Source of the DNA: Nomia melanderi
Lineage: Eukaryota > Arthropoda > Insecta > Hymenoptera > Halictidae
Direction: 5' to 3'
DNA length: 64,000 bases
Assembly (NCBI RefSeq): GCF_051020985.1
Contig: NC_135001.1
Coordinates: 17,787,896 to 17,851,895 of the forward strand
Positions 52,412 through 61,064 of this stretch are shown piece by piece. The notes beneath the pieces are model-generated. The model searched no databases and had not been told where the DNA came from. It saw only the letters and a program-made list of their open reading frames with translations. Position numbers and translations under genes: made by a program. The stretch's first letter is position 1. Every line of letters starts with the position of its first letter.

Positions 52412-53017
52412 AATGAAGAATCACAGATTATTCAGAGAAAGATTTATATAAATATAAATACGTACACGTGGACGCATTGCAACGAGCAAGACAGGGGAAG
52501 AAGGCACTAAGAAACAAAAGAATAACTATATATAAAGTGCTATTAGAGATGTGCTCAGGGAACAAACTAGAGGAAAGAAAAATTGATAGCAGCAGTTGGC
52601 ATATGTGTATTTGCATTAAGTAAACATACTTTAGCAGCGACTGCTTATGTAATTTGCTTTCTGTTTCTCTTTTTAGTTTCATTACTTTTTCAATTTCTTC
52701 GTTCGCCCTCTCTTTTGACCTTTATGATGTTTTACTTTTAAACGTAACGTCAACGTGGAAGACGAAAAAATATTGTAATGACGCATTATGAACCACTCAA
52801 ACAATTTTATTACGTGCATCATAAATTCTATAAAGTAATACACCAGTAACTATTTTTGAATTGAAAAATTTAAATCCGTTTGATAGTTTTAATGTTAATT
52901 ATCTTTGCATTGTCAAACAAATATCTAGAAAAGCGTCTCCAAAAATGGAATTAAAATAGTATATAACATTTTGACATTGCAGAAGAAAAATGACTGCTTA
53001 CATAAACGTTACTTTAT
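52412..53017. other. No gene recognised
   Basis: AT-rich non-coding sequence; the 84-codon minus frame (52428-52682) lacks features. Confidence 0.45.
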
Positions 53018-53180
53018 AAGTAGATAGAATAAAACACCAATATTTTTCATTGATAATACTCGTGTACTGATTCGTAGTTCATCTCAAATTACCGAGGGAT
53101 TATTAGGTCTATGTCATGAAACGTCAGCTCGATACGAGTTTCTTATCTACGAAAAACATTGGTGTTTCGTTTTATCTTTG
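53018..53180. repeat. Small fold-back, ~160 bp
   Basis: AGATAGAATAAAACACCAAT (about 53022-53041) is complementary to ATTGGTGTTTCGTTTTATCT (about 53157-53176). Inner blocks GATAATACTCGTG and TACGAGTTTCTTATC also pair. It may be a palindromic MITE. Confidence 0.65.
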
Positions 53181-53426
53181 TTTACAATTGTCTTTGAAGA
53201 GCTACCTCCTTTAATTTAAATATAAATATTAATTAATTAGATATTAAATATTAATTATTTTAATTTAAATTAAATTAATTAAAAGAGCACATTCTGATAT
53301 TTTAATTGGCTAACTGTACATATAAAACGTGTAATCATTCGGTAACGTTATAGATCTACAATGTATTATATTGATTTTTGTAATTAATCTTTTAATTAAT
53401 ATCTAATGAGAAGTCACTTAATGAAT
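53181..53426. other. AT-rich flank of the provirus
   Basis: TTAATTAA-rich sequence with many short palindromes (53213-53285); the provirus integrated at its right edge. Confidence 0.6.
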
Positions 53427-53430
53427 ATAT
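53427..53430. other. Target-site duplication ATAT (left copy)
   Basis: ATAT directly abuts the outer edge of the left LTR and recurs at 61703-61706 next to the right LTR. A 4-bp duplication in alternating pyrimidine-purine sequence is what gypsy-type errantivirus integrases produce. Confidence 0.9.
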
Positions 53431-53749
53431 TGTTGGATTCCGGATTGAGGAATTTAAACGCAACTTGTTAGAGAGGCTCGAAGGTTTTTATTCGTAAGCG
53501 GTAAGTTCCGCACGCAAGTACGAACTACAGAGAACTGACTCGCTGGTTAAAAATGGTAATATATATACTACTGGAAATGGTCGGCATAAGGGTGGAGTGC
53601 AAAAGGGGCAAGATGAGTAATCGGGTACGGGAAGCTAGCTGGTTAGGAATTTGGAATCTATGAGTCAGGATGTTTTTCGCAGGATGATTTGTCGTGTTTG
53701 TCGCGGGGCGATACAATATCTAAGGTATCGGTAGGTTAGTCATGCAACA
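53431..53749 (-). repeat. 3' LTR of the errantivirus
   Basis: This is the second copy of the 319-bp LTR, immediately downstream (in element orientation) of the polypurine tract. The poly(A) signal (TTTATT on the plus strand, 53487-53492) lies 49-54 bp downstream of the inferred R start and would serve as the 3' end of genomic and env transcripts. The copy contains a 63-codon open frame that recurs unchanged in the other LTR; this simply reflects LTR identity and is not a gene. Confidence 0.97.
53487..53492 (-). terminator. AATAAA polyadenylation signal in the 3' LTR
   Basis: This hexamer in the downstream LTR would direct cleavage at the end of R for genomic and env RNAs. Cleavage is expected 10-30 nt further on, at about 53477-53457. 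Confidence 0.75.
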
Positions 53750-53760
53750 CCTCCCCCCTT
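53750..53760 (-). other. Polypurine tract (plus-strand primer)
   Basis: AAGGGGGGAGG in element orientation directly abuts the 3' LTR, the position and composition needed for priming plus-strand DNA synthesis. Confidence 0.92.
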
Positions 53761-54107
53761 GTAGTCCAAAAATTATAATTTTTGGAGGAGGATCTTAATG
53801 ATCTAGAATTATTAATTTAACTAATAATGCGATTTAAGAAAAGATATTGTAACTTACAATTAAATATTGGAGCCTACTCTAATTATGCAGAATCTTATAT
53901 ATATAAGCTTAAATTACATATTATAATGATGAATGCGTTAACATGATATTACATATAAATGTACTGAGGTAGTTTGATGATGAGGGATAAATGTGTTAAT
54001 ATAATATGATATTACATATATAAGTGTACAAATTTGATAACGAAAAGTTGACATGGACTGTCGTTACTAGCAATTGATGGTTACGAATAATTGTACGGGT
54101 TCTGTGA
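53761..54107 (-). other. env 3' untranslated region with a ~63-bp tandem duplication
   Basis: This non-coding stretch lies between the env stop and the polypurine tract. The block ATGATATTACATATA occurs at 53943-53957 and again at 54006-54020 with related flanks, so about 63 bp is imperfectly duplicated. A 112-codon minus-strand frame crossing into env (53996-54334) has no recognisable domain and looks fortuitous. Confidence 0.7.
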
Positions 54108-56180
54108 TTACAAAGGGGTTGAACTTTTCCGCGTTCGTGGTCCAACCTTGGGTCGTAGATTGTATGAGTTGGTTCTGGATTGAGGCTGGTCAGTGGTCCT
54201 CTCCTCGCTGATGTTAGTAGGCGTTGTTTGTTCTTCGGAACATTGTACCCCTCCACGCCTTTCAAACAGGACCATGTCATTGGAATGGTCCCTGTGTTCG
54301 CTATGATTGCTTGCATCGAAGTTACAGTGAACAAAATTTTTAATTATTGGTGGCACAATTTCCCCTGTTCTGGGGCTCCTGGTGAAGCAGCAGAGGCGCT
54401 TGAGCAAGTTCCAACAGCCAAGCCAGCGACAGCAATTTCCAACGAGGATGAGGATTAGAATGGCAGCTACTACTCCTAGTGTTATCGTGTACCAACTAGT
54501 GTGGGTAACGATAAATGGCTCCTTCAGACGATGAGTTAGTAGTCCGTCGAGTTCACTGAGTTTTTTGCTGTTGAACTTTAATTCGTTTAAATCGATATTT
54601 GTAAGTTTTATAGGTTTCAAGGGTGCTGCCGCTTTATGGTGTAAATAATCTGTTGCTAGAATACAGCAGTCGTCTTCAGTTAAGTTGATTCGAGGAACGT
54701 AATGACTGATGTTTTTATTTACATAGCTTGTGGGTTCCAACGAATATATCATGGTATACCCCTTACAACCACTGTGTAACTGTATCAAACCAGTTTGTTT
54801 TAGAACAATGTCTTCCATGTGATCAGTGTTGCTCTCACCACAGATGATTGTCAGTGTGGTCGGCTTGTGTAGGGTATACAGCCACTGGTTGCTTCCGATG
54901 TAGTTCCATATCTCCATTTCGGCACTTATTGTTTTCGTCGTGCAGTCCTGTGGGATTTGCCTTACGTGCGGTGACAGCAGCAGGACCTCGCAGATGGACT
55001 CTTCTGTGGTTCTGGCTGAGTCTACGTTGCTACACACGTACTTCCCTTCCAGATATTCAACGCAGTCTCTCAAATCCGACAGGACGGCGAAGTTGGATTT
55101 TTGTTGGGAGAGGAGTAGGTACGGGTTTTGAGGTGTAATGAACGAGAAGACAGAGGTGTTATGATGTTGGATGGGTAGTGGAATCAGGTTGTACAGATCA
55201 AAATTTGTTCTTTTTACGAGTGGTAGTTTTATAACAAATACTACGAGTTCGTTTATCGTAATGCTGTGAAGTTTCATTAATTTGTATATCTTGGGTAAAT
55301 TCTTGTAGGTCGGTGTGATTATTAACTCAAATTCACCTTTGTAATTAATCAGCTCTTCGCAAAGATCCTTTGGAGTTATTAAGAATGGAGAGATTATATT
55401 GTGATTTCCCAAGTTAATAGATTCTATGTTTTTATCAAAGTGATCTGAAACTTGAACGCATAGGGAAAGTAAGGTGGCCACTTGTTCCATAATAGTTGCT
55501 TCTAACGAGAGGTTTAATATGTAGTTATCTGTTTCTGACATATACTTATTAATTAGTTGCATATTGTTGTTCAAGGTGTCTTCTGTAAGTTTTAAAGATT
55601 GAATCGAATTATTAAGATTTTTTATAGTGCTCGAAACTATCTGTATCTGAGATTTTAATAGAGTTTGGGTTTGTCTATTATCGTTTAGTAAGGCTTTTAT
55701 GCTATCGGAATAATATTTGGCGTCGTCAGCGTCTGGGGTGCCGATTAGCCAATTTAAAATGTAAGAAGCTCCATTGATTAATCCACGTCGTTTACGCTGC
55801 TTTACATCACGTCCTATTAATCCGTTAAGTATTTTTTTCTTGTCATCGATATTTTGTAATTCATTTTGAACAGACTGTAGGGTTTGCTCGCAAAGAGACT
55901 TTTGTTGTTTCGATACTACGACTTCTTTTAATAGTAGCTTACAAATTTCTTGTGATTTAGAAAAATGGAAATCTAAAAGAGCTTTCGCTTGAGATAGATA
56001 AGTCATATTGACGTATGTTATGAGGTGTAGTTCGGTGTTCGAGATTTTCGCTTCTCCTAACTTTCTATAAAAAATTCCACTCGTGTCAGTGAGGGGTGTA
56101 TTGATGTACGGAGCTTCGGAGATGGTATTAGGAATTAGAGGAAGGAGTAGCAGTAGGATTGTCGAAATCATCTGGAACAT
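54108..56180 (-). CDS. env: Env: baculovirus-F-like fusion glycoprotein
   Basis: This 690-residue type I membrane glycoprotein would sit in the host or particle membrane and mediate fusion. Residues 1-22 are a hydrophobic signal peptide. A furin-type RKRR at 129-132 is followed by a glycine-rich hydrophobic stretch (133-148) resembling the fusion peptide of baculovirus F proteins, then long heptad-like helices (about 160-250) and a cysteine-containing ectodomain with several N-glycosylation sequons. A membrane anchor spans about 564-581, followed by a Cys-rich juxtamembrane segment and a tail of about 109 residues. This layout is that of errantivirus Env proteins. The frame is intact. The first ATG (56180) lies inside the end of pol; if the predicted splicing is used, translation would begin at codon 4 (56171), which leaves the signal peptide intact. 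Activity is not implied by intactness. Confidence 0.93.
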   Translation of the reverse strand: MFQMISTILLLLLPLIPNTISEAPYINTPLTDTSGIFYRKLGEAKISNTELHLITYVNMTYLSQAKALLDFHFSKSQEICKLLLKEVVVSKQQKSLCEQTLQSVQNELQNIDDKKKILNGLIGRDVKQRKRRGLINGASYILNWLIGTPDADDAKYYSDSIKALLNDNRQTQTLLKSQIQIVSSTIKNLNNSIQSLKLTEDTLNNNMQLINKYMSETDNYILNLSLEATIMEQVATLLSLCVQVSDHFDKNIESINLGNHNIISPFLITPKDLCEELINYKGEFELIITPTYKNLPKIYKLMKLHSITINELVVFVIKLPLVKRTNFDLYNLIPLPIQHHNTSVFSFITPQNPYLLLSQQKSNFAVLSDLRDCVEYLEGKYVCSNVDSARTTEESICEVLLLSPHVRQIPQDCTTKTISAEMEIWNYIGSNQWLYTLHKPTTLTIICGESNTDHMEDIVLKQTGLIQLHSGCKGYTMIYSLEPTSYVNKNISHYVPRINLTEDDCCILATDYLHHKAAAPLKPIKLTNIDLNELKFNSKKLSELDGLLTHRLKEPFIVTHTSWYTITLGVVAAILILILVGNCCRWLGCWNLLKRLCCFTRSPRTGEIVPPIIKNFVHCNFDASNHSEHRDHSNDMVLFERRGGVQCSEEQTTPTNISEERTTDQPQSRTNSYNLRPKVGPRTRKSSTPL

Positions 56181-59100
56181 AACGTTTAAGAAGGTTGGAG
56201 TGATAAGTAGTTCTTCTTTTTCCTATTTGAAGTTCTACTGTGTTGTTAGGATGTATTTGTGTGACCTTGAATGGACCCTTGAAATTGGGCGATAATTTTT
56301 TACTAAGTCCTACCTTGTTTCGTTTCTCGTATATACATACGAGATCATTGACTTTAAATTTTGTCGGGTTAATTTTTTTATCGTACTGTTCTTTACTCTT
56401 ATTTTTGGAGTTAATTAGATTTTCCCTTGCTGTTTTGAAAGAAGTGTTTAATTTATTTTGTAATGAACGGATGTAGTCGTCATAGGTATAGTGGAATTCT
56501 GGTTCCTTCAGTATGGAAGAGGGTAGATATGCTTTTCGTCCAAAAAGAAGTTCGTATGGTGTTAGGTTAGTGGATCTGTGAATTGAAGTATTATAACTAA
56601 AGGTTGCGAATGAAATGTATTCGTCCCAGTCTGTTTGATTGGCTTTTATGTAGTGTTTTAAATAATCTTTTAGTGTTAAATGGTATCTTTCTAGACCTCC
56701 ATTGGTTTGGGGGTGATATGGGCTGGTGCAGATATGTTTTGTTTTTAATAAATTTCCTAGGTCCCTTATTAATTCGGACATAAAATCTGGGCCTTGGTCT
56801 GTCAAGAAAGTTTGTGGTATTCCAAATTGGGTAAATATATTCATCAATGATTTTGCAATAGTTAAAGACTCATGATTTGGAATGGCTTTGGCAAAACAAA
56901 ATTTTGTCAGATCGTCTTGTGCAGTAAGGATGAATCTATTCCCGTTCTCGGTGAGTGGTAATGGCCCTACAATATCTATGGCTAATTTCTCAAAAGGCTT
57001 TTCAGCTGTTGTAGTTATTTCCATAGGTTGCTTAATAGGCTTAAAATTTGTTTTGTTCATTTGACATGAGTGACACGACTGAATATACTTCCTTATGTCT
57101 GATTTTATAGATGGCCAAAAATATTGCTCCTTAATTCTTGCATAAGTTTTATTGAAGCCGTAGTGTCCCGCTAGTTTACTATCATGATTTTCTTTTAGGA
57201 TCTTTTGTATTTCCTCTGGTGTTCGCGGATTAATTCTTTCAGATGGGAACAATCGGATTTCATTGTTAGGAAATATGAATTTTAGCATTTCACATAGTTG
57301 ATCTAATTTGATATTACTATATTTCTTATGATTGGGAGGAATGAGAATGAATTTCTGAGTTTTTATTAACGATTTCAATTTCAAGAGGCACTCAAATATA
57401 TTTTTATACTCTAGTCTATCAAAAGGTGAGTTCAGAGGATATAGAAAATAGAAAGTTTGCTTTTTATTTTGAACTTTAGACAATCCATTTAGTTCTGGTT
57501 TGAGATTTTCTATGCTAAATTTCGACTGTACGTAGTTTAAGTATTGATTGTTCTCATGAAGATCTTGGGACCAAAATACTGCTATAGGATCAGTAAGTGA
57601 TGCTAGGGTTCCTCCTTCGAATTCATAAGATATAGGATTTTGATTCGTGTAATGATATTTGATAAAGTCGTTGTAGGATGGAACTTGTTGTGTACTTATA
57701 TTTATCGAATTTTGAGTGACGAGTCGAGATAGAGCGTCTGCGTTTGAGTTGGAGGTGCCTGGTTTGTGTTTTATCGTATACTGGTATTCTTCTAATCTAA
57801 GCCGCCATCTGACTAATTTTGACGATGGATTTTTACAATTGAAAAGCCACTGGAGTGGACGATGATCGGTATAGATGATGAATTCTCTGCCGAATAAATA
57901 AGGTCGAAAGTGTTCTACGGAGTTGACAATTGCTAGTAGTTCCTTTTCTGTAGTCGAATAATTACGTTCCGAATTATTTAAAGTTCGTGAATAATAAGCG
58001 ATTGGAAGATCTTGACCGTTGTTAATTTGAGAAAGTACCGCGCCTATACCGACGTTGGATGCATCTGTGGCAAGGATGAATTGTTTTGAAAAATCGGGGT
58101 ATTGCAAGATCGGTTTACTGATTAGTTTTTCTTTTAAAGTTTCGACCGATTTTTCCTGTTCTTCACTCCAGACAAATGGCACGTCCTTTTTGAGTAACTG
58201 AGTTAGGGGTTTTGCTAACGTAGCGAAATTTGAAATAAATTTTCTATAGTACCCTATCATACCCAAGAACATTTTAACTTCTTTTTGGTTGCGCAGTTTT
58301 GAGATCTTTTGCAGGCTGTCTACTTTCTTTGGGTTCGGCTGTACACCCTTGTCGGAAATTAAGTGACCTAAATATTCGCATGACTTTTTTAAAAAATCGC
58401 ATTTACTTGGTTGTAATTTTAAGTTATTTTCTCGAAGTCTAAGAAATACGTTTTTCAACTTGCGATTGTGATCATCTAAGTTAGATCCATAGATGACAAA
58501 ATCATCTATATATACGAAGCATTGTGTACTATTTAAACCCGTTAGAACGTTGTTCATGACCCTTTGAAAGTGGGCCGGGGCATTCTTAAGACCAAAGGGC
58601 ATTCGAGTAAACTCATAATGCCCATTTGGCGTTGAAAACGCTGTTTTTTGACTATCTCTAGGATCTATTGGAATCTGATGAAATCCATTTGATAGATCTA
58701 GAATGCTAAAATACTGTGCGTGTCCTAGTTGATCAAGAATGTCCTCGATGTTTGGTAGTGGGTAGGCGTCGCCTATCGTTTTTTCATTGAGCTTTCGATA
58801 ATCTATTACTATTCGCCACCTTTTTCCTCCGGCTGAATCTGGTTTTTTGGGGACAACCCAGAGTGGGCTGGACCAAGGACTGGTAGATGGTTTAATGATG
58901 CCATGATCTAACATTTTCTCAATCTGCTTGTCTACCTCGTTCTTATGGATTTGAGGGTACCGGTAAAGTTTTGCATGTATAGGTATTTCATTGGTTGTGG
59001 GAATCGTGTGAGGGTCTACTGTCGCTCGACTTAATAGGTCCGTCGGTAAATGGAATATGTCATGAAATTTAGTGCAGATTTCCTTGATGGATTGGGCCTC

Positions 59101-59991
59101 TTCCGCATTTAGGTGATCCAGTCGTAAATTCTCATTTAATGCTCGTAATCTGGTTTCAGTGAAATTTGATTCTTGATTTGCGGCTAAACTATAAATAAAG
59201 GAATGACTGGGAATTGGCTCGATAAAAAATTTAGGCATATCGATCACTTGTGATTTACAAGAAGTGTTAATTATTGTTGTCAAGGCAGTACCATCATCGC
59301 GTACCCGAACAATCGAATGAGGTATCAGGAGAGAGTCGTCGTTATTTAATTTGCGCGCAGTTATCGTCCCCGTTTGTAGTTGCTGGGGGTTTAATATCCT
59401 TATTGGAATTACCGTTTCGGTTCGAGCATTAATTCTAATTATATCAATGGATTTCTGAAGAGTGTTTTGACATAAGGGTATAGGAAGTGGTATATTTCTT
59501 AGCGACATGGTCATTTTTAAGTAATCAATTGCTGCTTTGTGAGTTTTTAGGAAGTCGTGACCTACCAAGCCATCGAAAGGGATGTTATTGGGGGAATCAA
59601 TTACTTGGAATTTTCCACAAATTTTCCTGCCCTTAATGTTTAAAGAAAGTTCGGTTTCTCCCAGAGTTTGAATAGAAACGTTTGGCGCGATCCCGTTTAA
59701 TATAGTAGAATTATCGTTATTAACATCATATCTAGATATACTGTGTGCTTTGATTAGAGAAATGGCAGCACCCGTGTCAACAAGAAATTTTAGGAGTTTA
59801 TCGGGGCTGTTAGAATTGTCTGATTCGAAGAGTATGGCTAATTGGTCGTTATTAGGTAGGAACGAACTCGAAGAATTTATCGTGTACTCATGAGATTGAA
59901 TTCTGTCGTCGCTTCTTCCACCAAATTCGGGGGTTTCGGTGGATAATATGCCTGACGAAAATTTCCAGTTTGAGAGTTTCCTGACACGGTA
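56128..59991 (-). CDS. pol: Pol: protease, reverse transcriptase, RNase H, integrase
   Basis: The frame is open from just after a stop at 59994-59992, so pol has no ATG of its own and is expected as a Gag-Pol fusion (about 1,645 residues) made by -1 frameshifting. Domains in order: aspartic protease with FLVDTGA (DTG codons 59778-59770); reverse transcriptase with the FLDL, MPFGL and YIDD motifs (YIDD 58512-58501); RNase H with D near 58065 plus the EKELLA and YTDHRPL motifs; an approximately 150-residue linker; integrase with an HHCC zinc finger (57186-57064), then catalytic D (56976), D (56799) and E (56691) spaced D-58-D-35-E. A C-terminal GPF module at 56277-56269 is typical of Ty3/gypsy integrases. 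All catalytic residues are present and there are no internal stops. The 3' end overlaps env by 53 nt. A shorter frame starting at 59568 uses a TTG and is an artefact. Confidence 0.95.
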   Translation of the reverse strand, partial: YRVRKLSNWKFSSGILSTETPEFGGRSDDRIQSHEYTINSSSSFLPNNDQLAILFESDNSNSPDKLLKFLVDTGAAISLIKAHSISRYDVNNDNSTILNGIAPNVSIQTLGETELSLNIKGRKICGKFQVIDSPNNIPFDGLVGHDFLKTHKAAIDYLKMTMSLRNIPLPIPLCQNTLQKSIDIIRINARTETVIPIRILNPQQLQTGTITARKLNNDDSLLIPHSIVRVRDDGTALTTIINTSCKSQVIDMPKFFIEPIPSHSFIYSLAANQESNFTETRLRALNENLRLDHLNAEEAQSIKEICTKFHDIFHLPTDLLSRATVDPHTIPTTNEIPIHAKLYRYPQIHKNEVDKQIEKMLDHGIIKPSTSPWSSPLWVVPKKPDSAGGKRWRIVIDYRKLNEKTIGDAYPLPNIEDILDQLGHAQYFSILDLSNGFHQIPIDPRDSQKTAFSTPNGHYEFTRMPFGLKNAPAHFQRVMNNVLTGLNSTQCFVYIDDFVIYGSNLDDHNRKLKNVFLRLRENNLKLQPSKCDFLKKSCEYLGHLISDKGVQPNPKKVDSLQKISKLRNQKEVKMFLGMIGYYRKFISNFATLAKPLTQLLKKDVPFVWSEEQEKSVETLKEKLISKPILQYPDFSKQFILATDASNVGIGAVLSQINNGQDLPIAYYSRTLNNSERNYSTTEKELLAIVNSVEHFRPYLFGREFIIYTDHRPLQWLFNCKNPSSKLVRWRLRLEEYQYTIKHKPGTSNSNADALSRLVTQNSINISTQQVPSYNDFIKYHYTNQNPISYEFEGGTLASLTDPIAVFWSQDLHENNQYLNYVQSKFSIENLKPELNGLSKVQNKKQTFYFLYPLNSPFDRLEYKNIFECLLKLKSLIKTQKFILIPPNHKKYSNIKLDQLCEMLKFIFPNNEIRLFPSERINPRTPEEIQKILKENHDSKLAGHYGFNKTYARIKEQYFWPSIKSDIRKYIQSCHSCQMNKTNFKPIKQPMEITTTAEKPFEKLAIDIVGPLPLTENGNRFILTAQDDLTKFCFAKAIPNHESLTIAKSLMNIFTQFGIPQTFLTDQGPDFMSELIRDLGNLLKTKHICTSPYHPQTNGGLERYHLTLKDYLKHYIKANQTDWDEYISFATFSYNTSIHRSTNLTPYELLFGRKAYLPSSILKEPEFHYTYDDYIRSLQNKLNTSFKTARENLINSKNKSKEQYDKKINPTKFKVNDLVCIYEKRNKVGLSKKLSPNFKGPFKVTQIHPNNTVELQIGKRRTTYHSNLLKRYVPDDFDNPTATPSSNS
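56172..56173 (-). other. Predicted 3' splice acceptor for env mRNA
   Basis: In element orientation a pyrimidine-rich run (CTCCAACCTTCTT) is followed, with no intervening AG, by TTCCAG directly before an in-frame ATG (env codon 4, 56171). Use of this AG with the leader donor would make that ATG the first on the spliced RNA, with A at -3 contributed by the leader exon. Motif-based inference only. Confidence 0.55.
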
Positions 59992-61064
59992 TTATGTAAC
60001 TCGGTCGTATTCGGTATATCTATATTGGAAGTGAGTGGGTTTTGTTGTTGATACCTAACATCTCGCGAGTGATTATTAAGAGAATTTGGATTCTGTTGGT
60101 AAGTACGAAAATTGCTAGAATTTGGTTGGTTTCGATATGTGTAGGAATTATTAGGATTTGGTCGATGAAGATATGAGTTATTAGAATTTGGATATTGTCG
60201 GTTTGTTTGAAAATTGTTAGGATTTGACTGGCGAGGAGATCCATTATTTTGTCTTGAATTGTTATATTCCCGCTTTCTACATTCTTCTATACTGTGGCCG
60301 AAATTTTTGCAATACCTACACTGTTTCATACTACTGGACGCGTTGTTCCGGTTCGATTGAGTGAAGTTGATCGTTTTACTAGGGTGTGGTTTTTGTCTCC
60401 CTAAATAGCAGTCGTTAGTATTGTGATTTGATTTATTACAAATTCTACAACGTTGAAAGTTATCGTATCTCATGCGTAACGCTTTCTCTTCTGCCAAAGC
60501 TGCCGTAAAAGCACTATTAATATTGGGGAAGTCGCGGTATCTCAACATTTGAGATATTTGTGGGTGAGAATGATACACGAAACGATTGAGAGTCATTTCA
60601 TTTACCATCGCTACTCGTCCTGCTAATGTGTTAACCTCACAGTCTGTTGAATGAATAGTTCCTAAAATTCTCGATTGAAGTTCCTCTAACTTTTGGTAAA
60701 ATTGGGAAACGTTCTCGTTACGGCTTTGTTGAATTGAGTTCAACTCCTCCATAAGTTGTTCTAGAGATTTCTTATCTTGGTATAGATTTAACAATAGTTC
60801 AGAAATTTCTTCCCACGTAGTGAGATTACAGTGTATGTCAATCTGATCTCGGGCTTTACCCTCGATCTTATTTTTTACAAATAATAAAAGGACTGGCTTT
60901 TGCGAAGGGCTAGCTAATTCAAACACGGCGTCGACTTGTTTAATAAACGAACGTAGCTTTGTTCTGTCGCCATCGAATTCTTTTGGCAACAGCCTTATTA
61001 AATGATCCAAAGATATTGCTACTGAGGAAGTGATATTTGTGTTAACGTCATTATTTAGGGACAT
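59877..61064 (-). CDS. gag: Gag capsid/nucleocapsid polyprotein
   Basis: This 395-residue structural polyprotein would assemble the particle and bind genomic RNA in the cytoplasm. The N-terminal two thirds (to about residue 200) is a mostly helical capsid-like region. The nucleocapsid part has two CX2CX4HX4C zinc knuckles at residues 206-219 and 249-262. The tail from about 263 is very rich in Asn, Gln, Ser, Tyr and Arg; residues 281-326 are imperfect 12-residue repeats (one is 10) built on N-P/S-N-x-S/F-Y. The start ATG is the first on the predicted RNA and has A at -3. The last 115 nt overlap the pol frame, which lies at -1. Many insect errantivirus Gags lack clear CCHC knuckles, so two intact knuckles are worth noting. 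Maturation sites are not evident. Confidence 0.93.
   Translation of the reverse strand: MSLNNDVNTNITSSVAISLDHLIRLLPKEFDGDRTKLRSFIKQVDAVFELASPSQKPVLLLFVKNKIEGKARDQIDIHCNLTTWEEISELLLNLYQDKKSLEQLMEELNSIQQSRNENVSQFYQKLEELQSRILGTIHSTDCEVNTLAGRVAMVNEMTLNRFVYHSHPQISQMLRYRDFPNINSAFTAALAEEKALRMRYDNFQRCRICNKSNHNTNDCYLGRQKPHPSKTINFTQSNRNNASSSMKQCRYCKNFGHSIEECRKREYNNSRQNNGSPRQSNPNNFQTNRQYPNSNNSYLHRPNPNNSYTYRNQPNSSNFRTYQQNPNSLNNHSRDVRYQQQNPLTSNIDIPNTTELHNTVSGNSQTGNFRQAYYPPKPPNLVEEATTEFNLMSTR
59958..59964 (-). other. Probable -1 ribosomal frameshift site, A AAT TTT
   Basis: In the gag frame the codons read A AAT TTT (Gag N368-F369), which fits the X XXY YYZ rule for simultaneous -1 slippage. It lies inside the gag/pol overlap: the pol frame is open only below 59991 and gag stops at 59877. 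After slipping, translation continues in pol about 27 codons before the gag stop would have been reached. I saw no other fitting heptamer in the overlap and did not fold the downstream RNA. Confidence 0.75.
60083..60220 (-). repeat. 36-bp tandem repeats within gag
   Basis: Four imperfect units (36, 36, 30 and 36 bp), each beginning RATTTGG on the plus strand, encode 12-, 12-, 10- and 12-residue Asn/Pro/Tyr-rich repeats in the Gag tail. All unit lengths are multiples of three, so copy number can change without breaking the frame. Confidence 0.85.

Noticed and set aside
53996..54334. 112-codon minus-strand frame overlapping the end of env
   Set aside because: Different register from env, no domain, and it runs into the duplicated 3' UTR; looks fortuitous.
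56128..59568. Pol as a free-standing ORF starting at 59568
   Set aside because: The first codon is TTG (the Leu of a LVGHDF protease motif), and the frame continues upstream through the DTG active site to 59991. Pol is better described as a frameshift product of gag.
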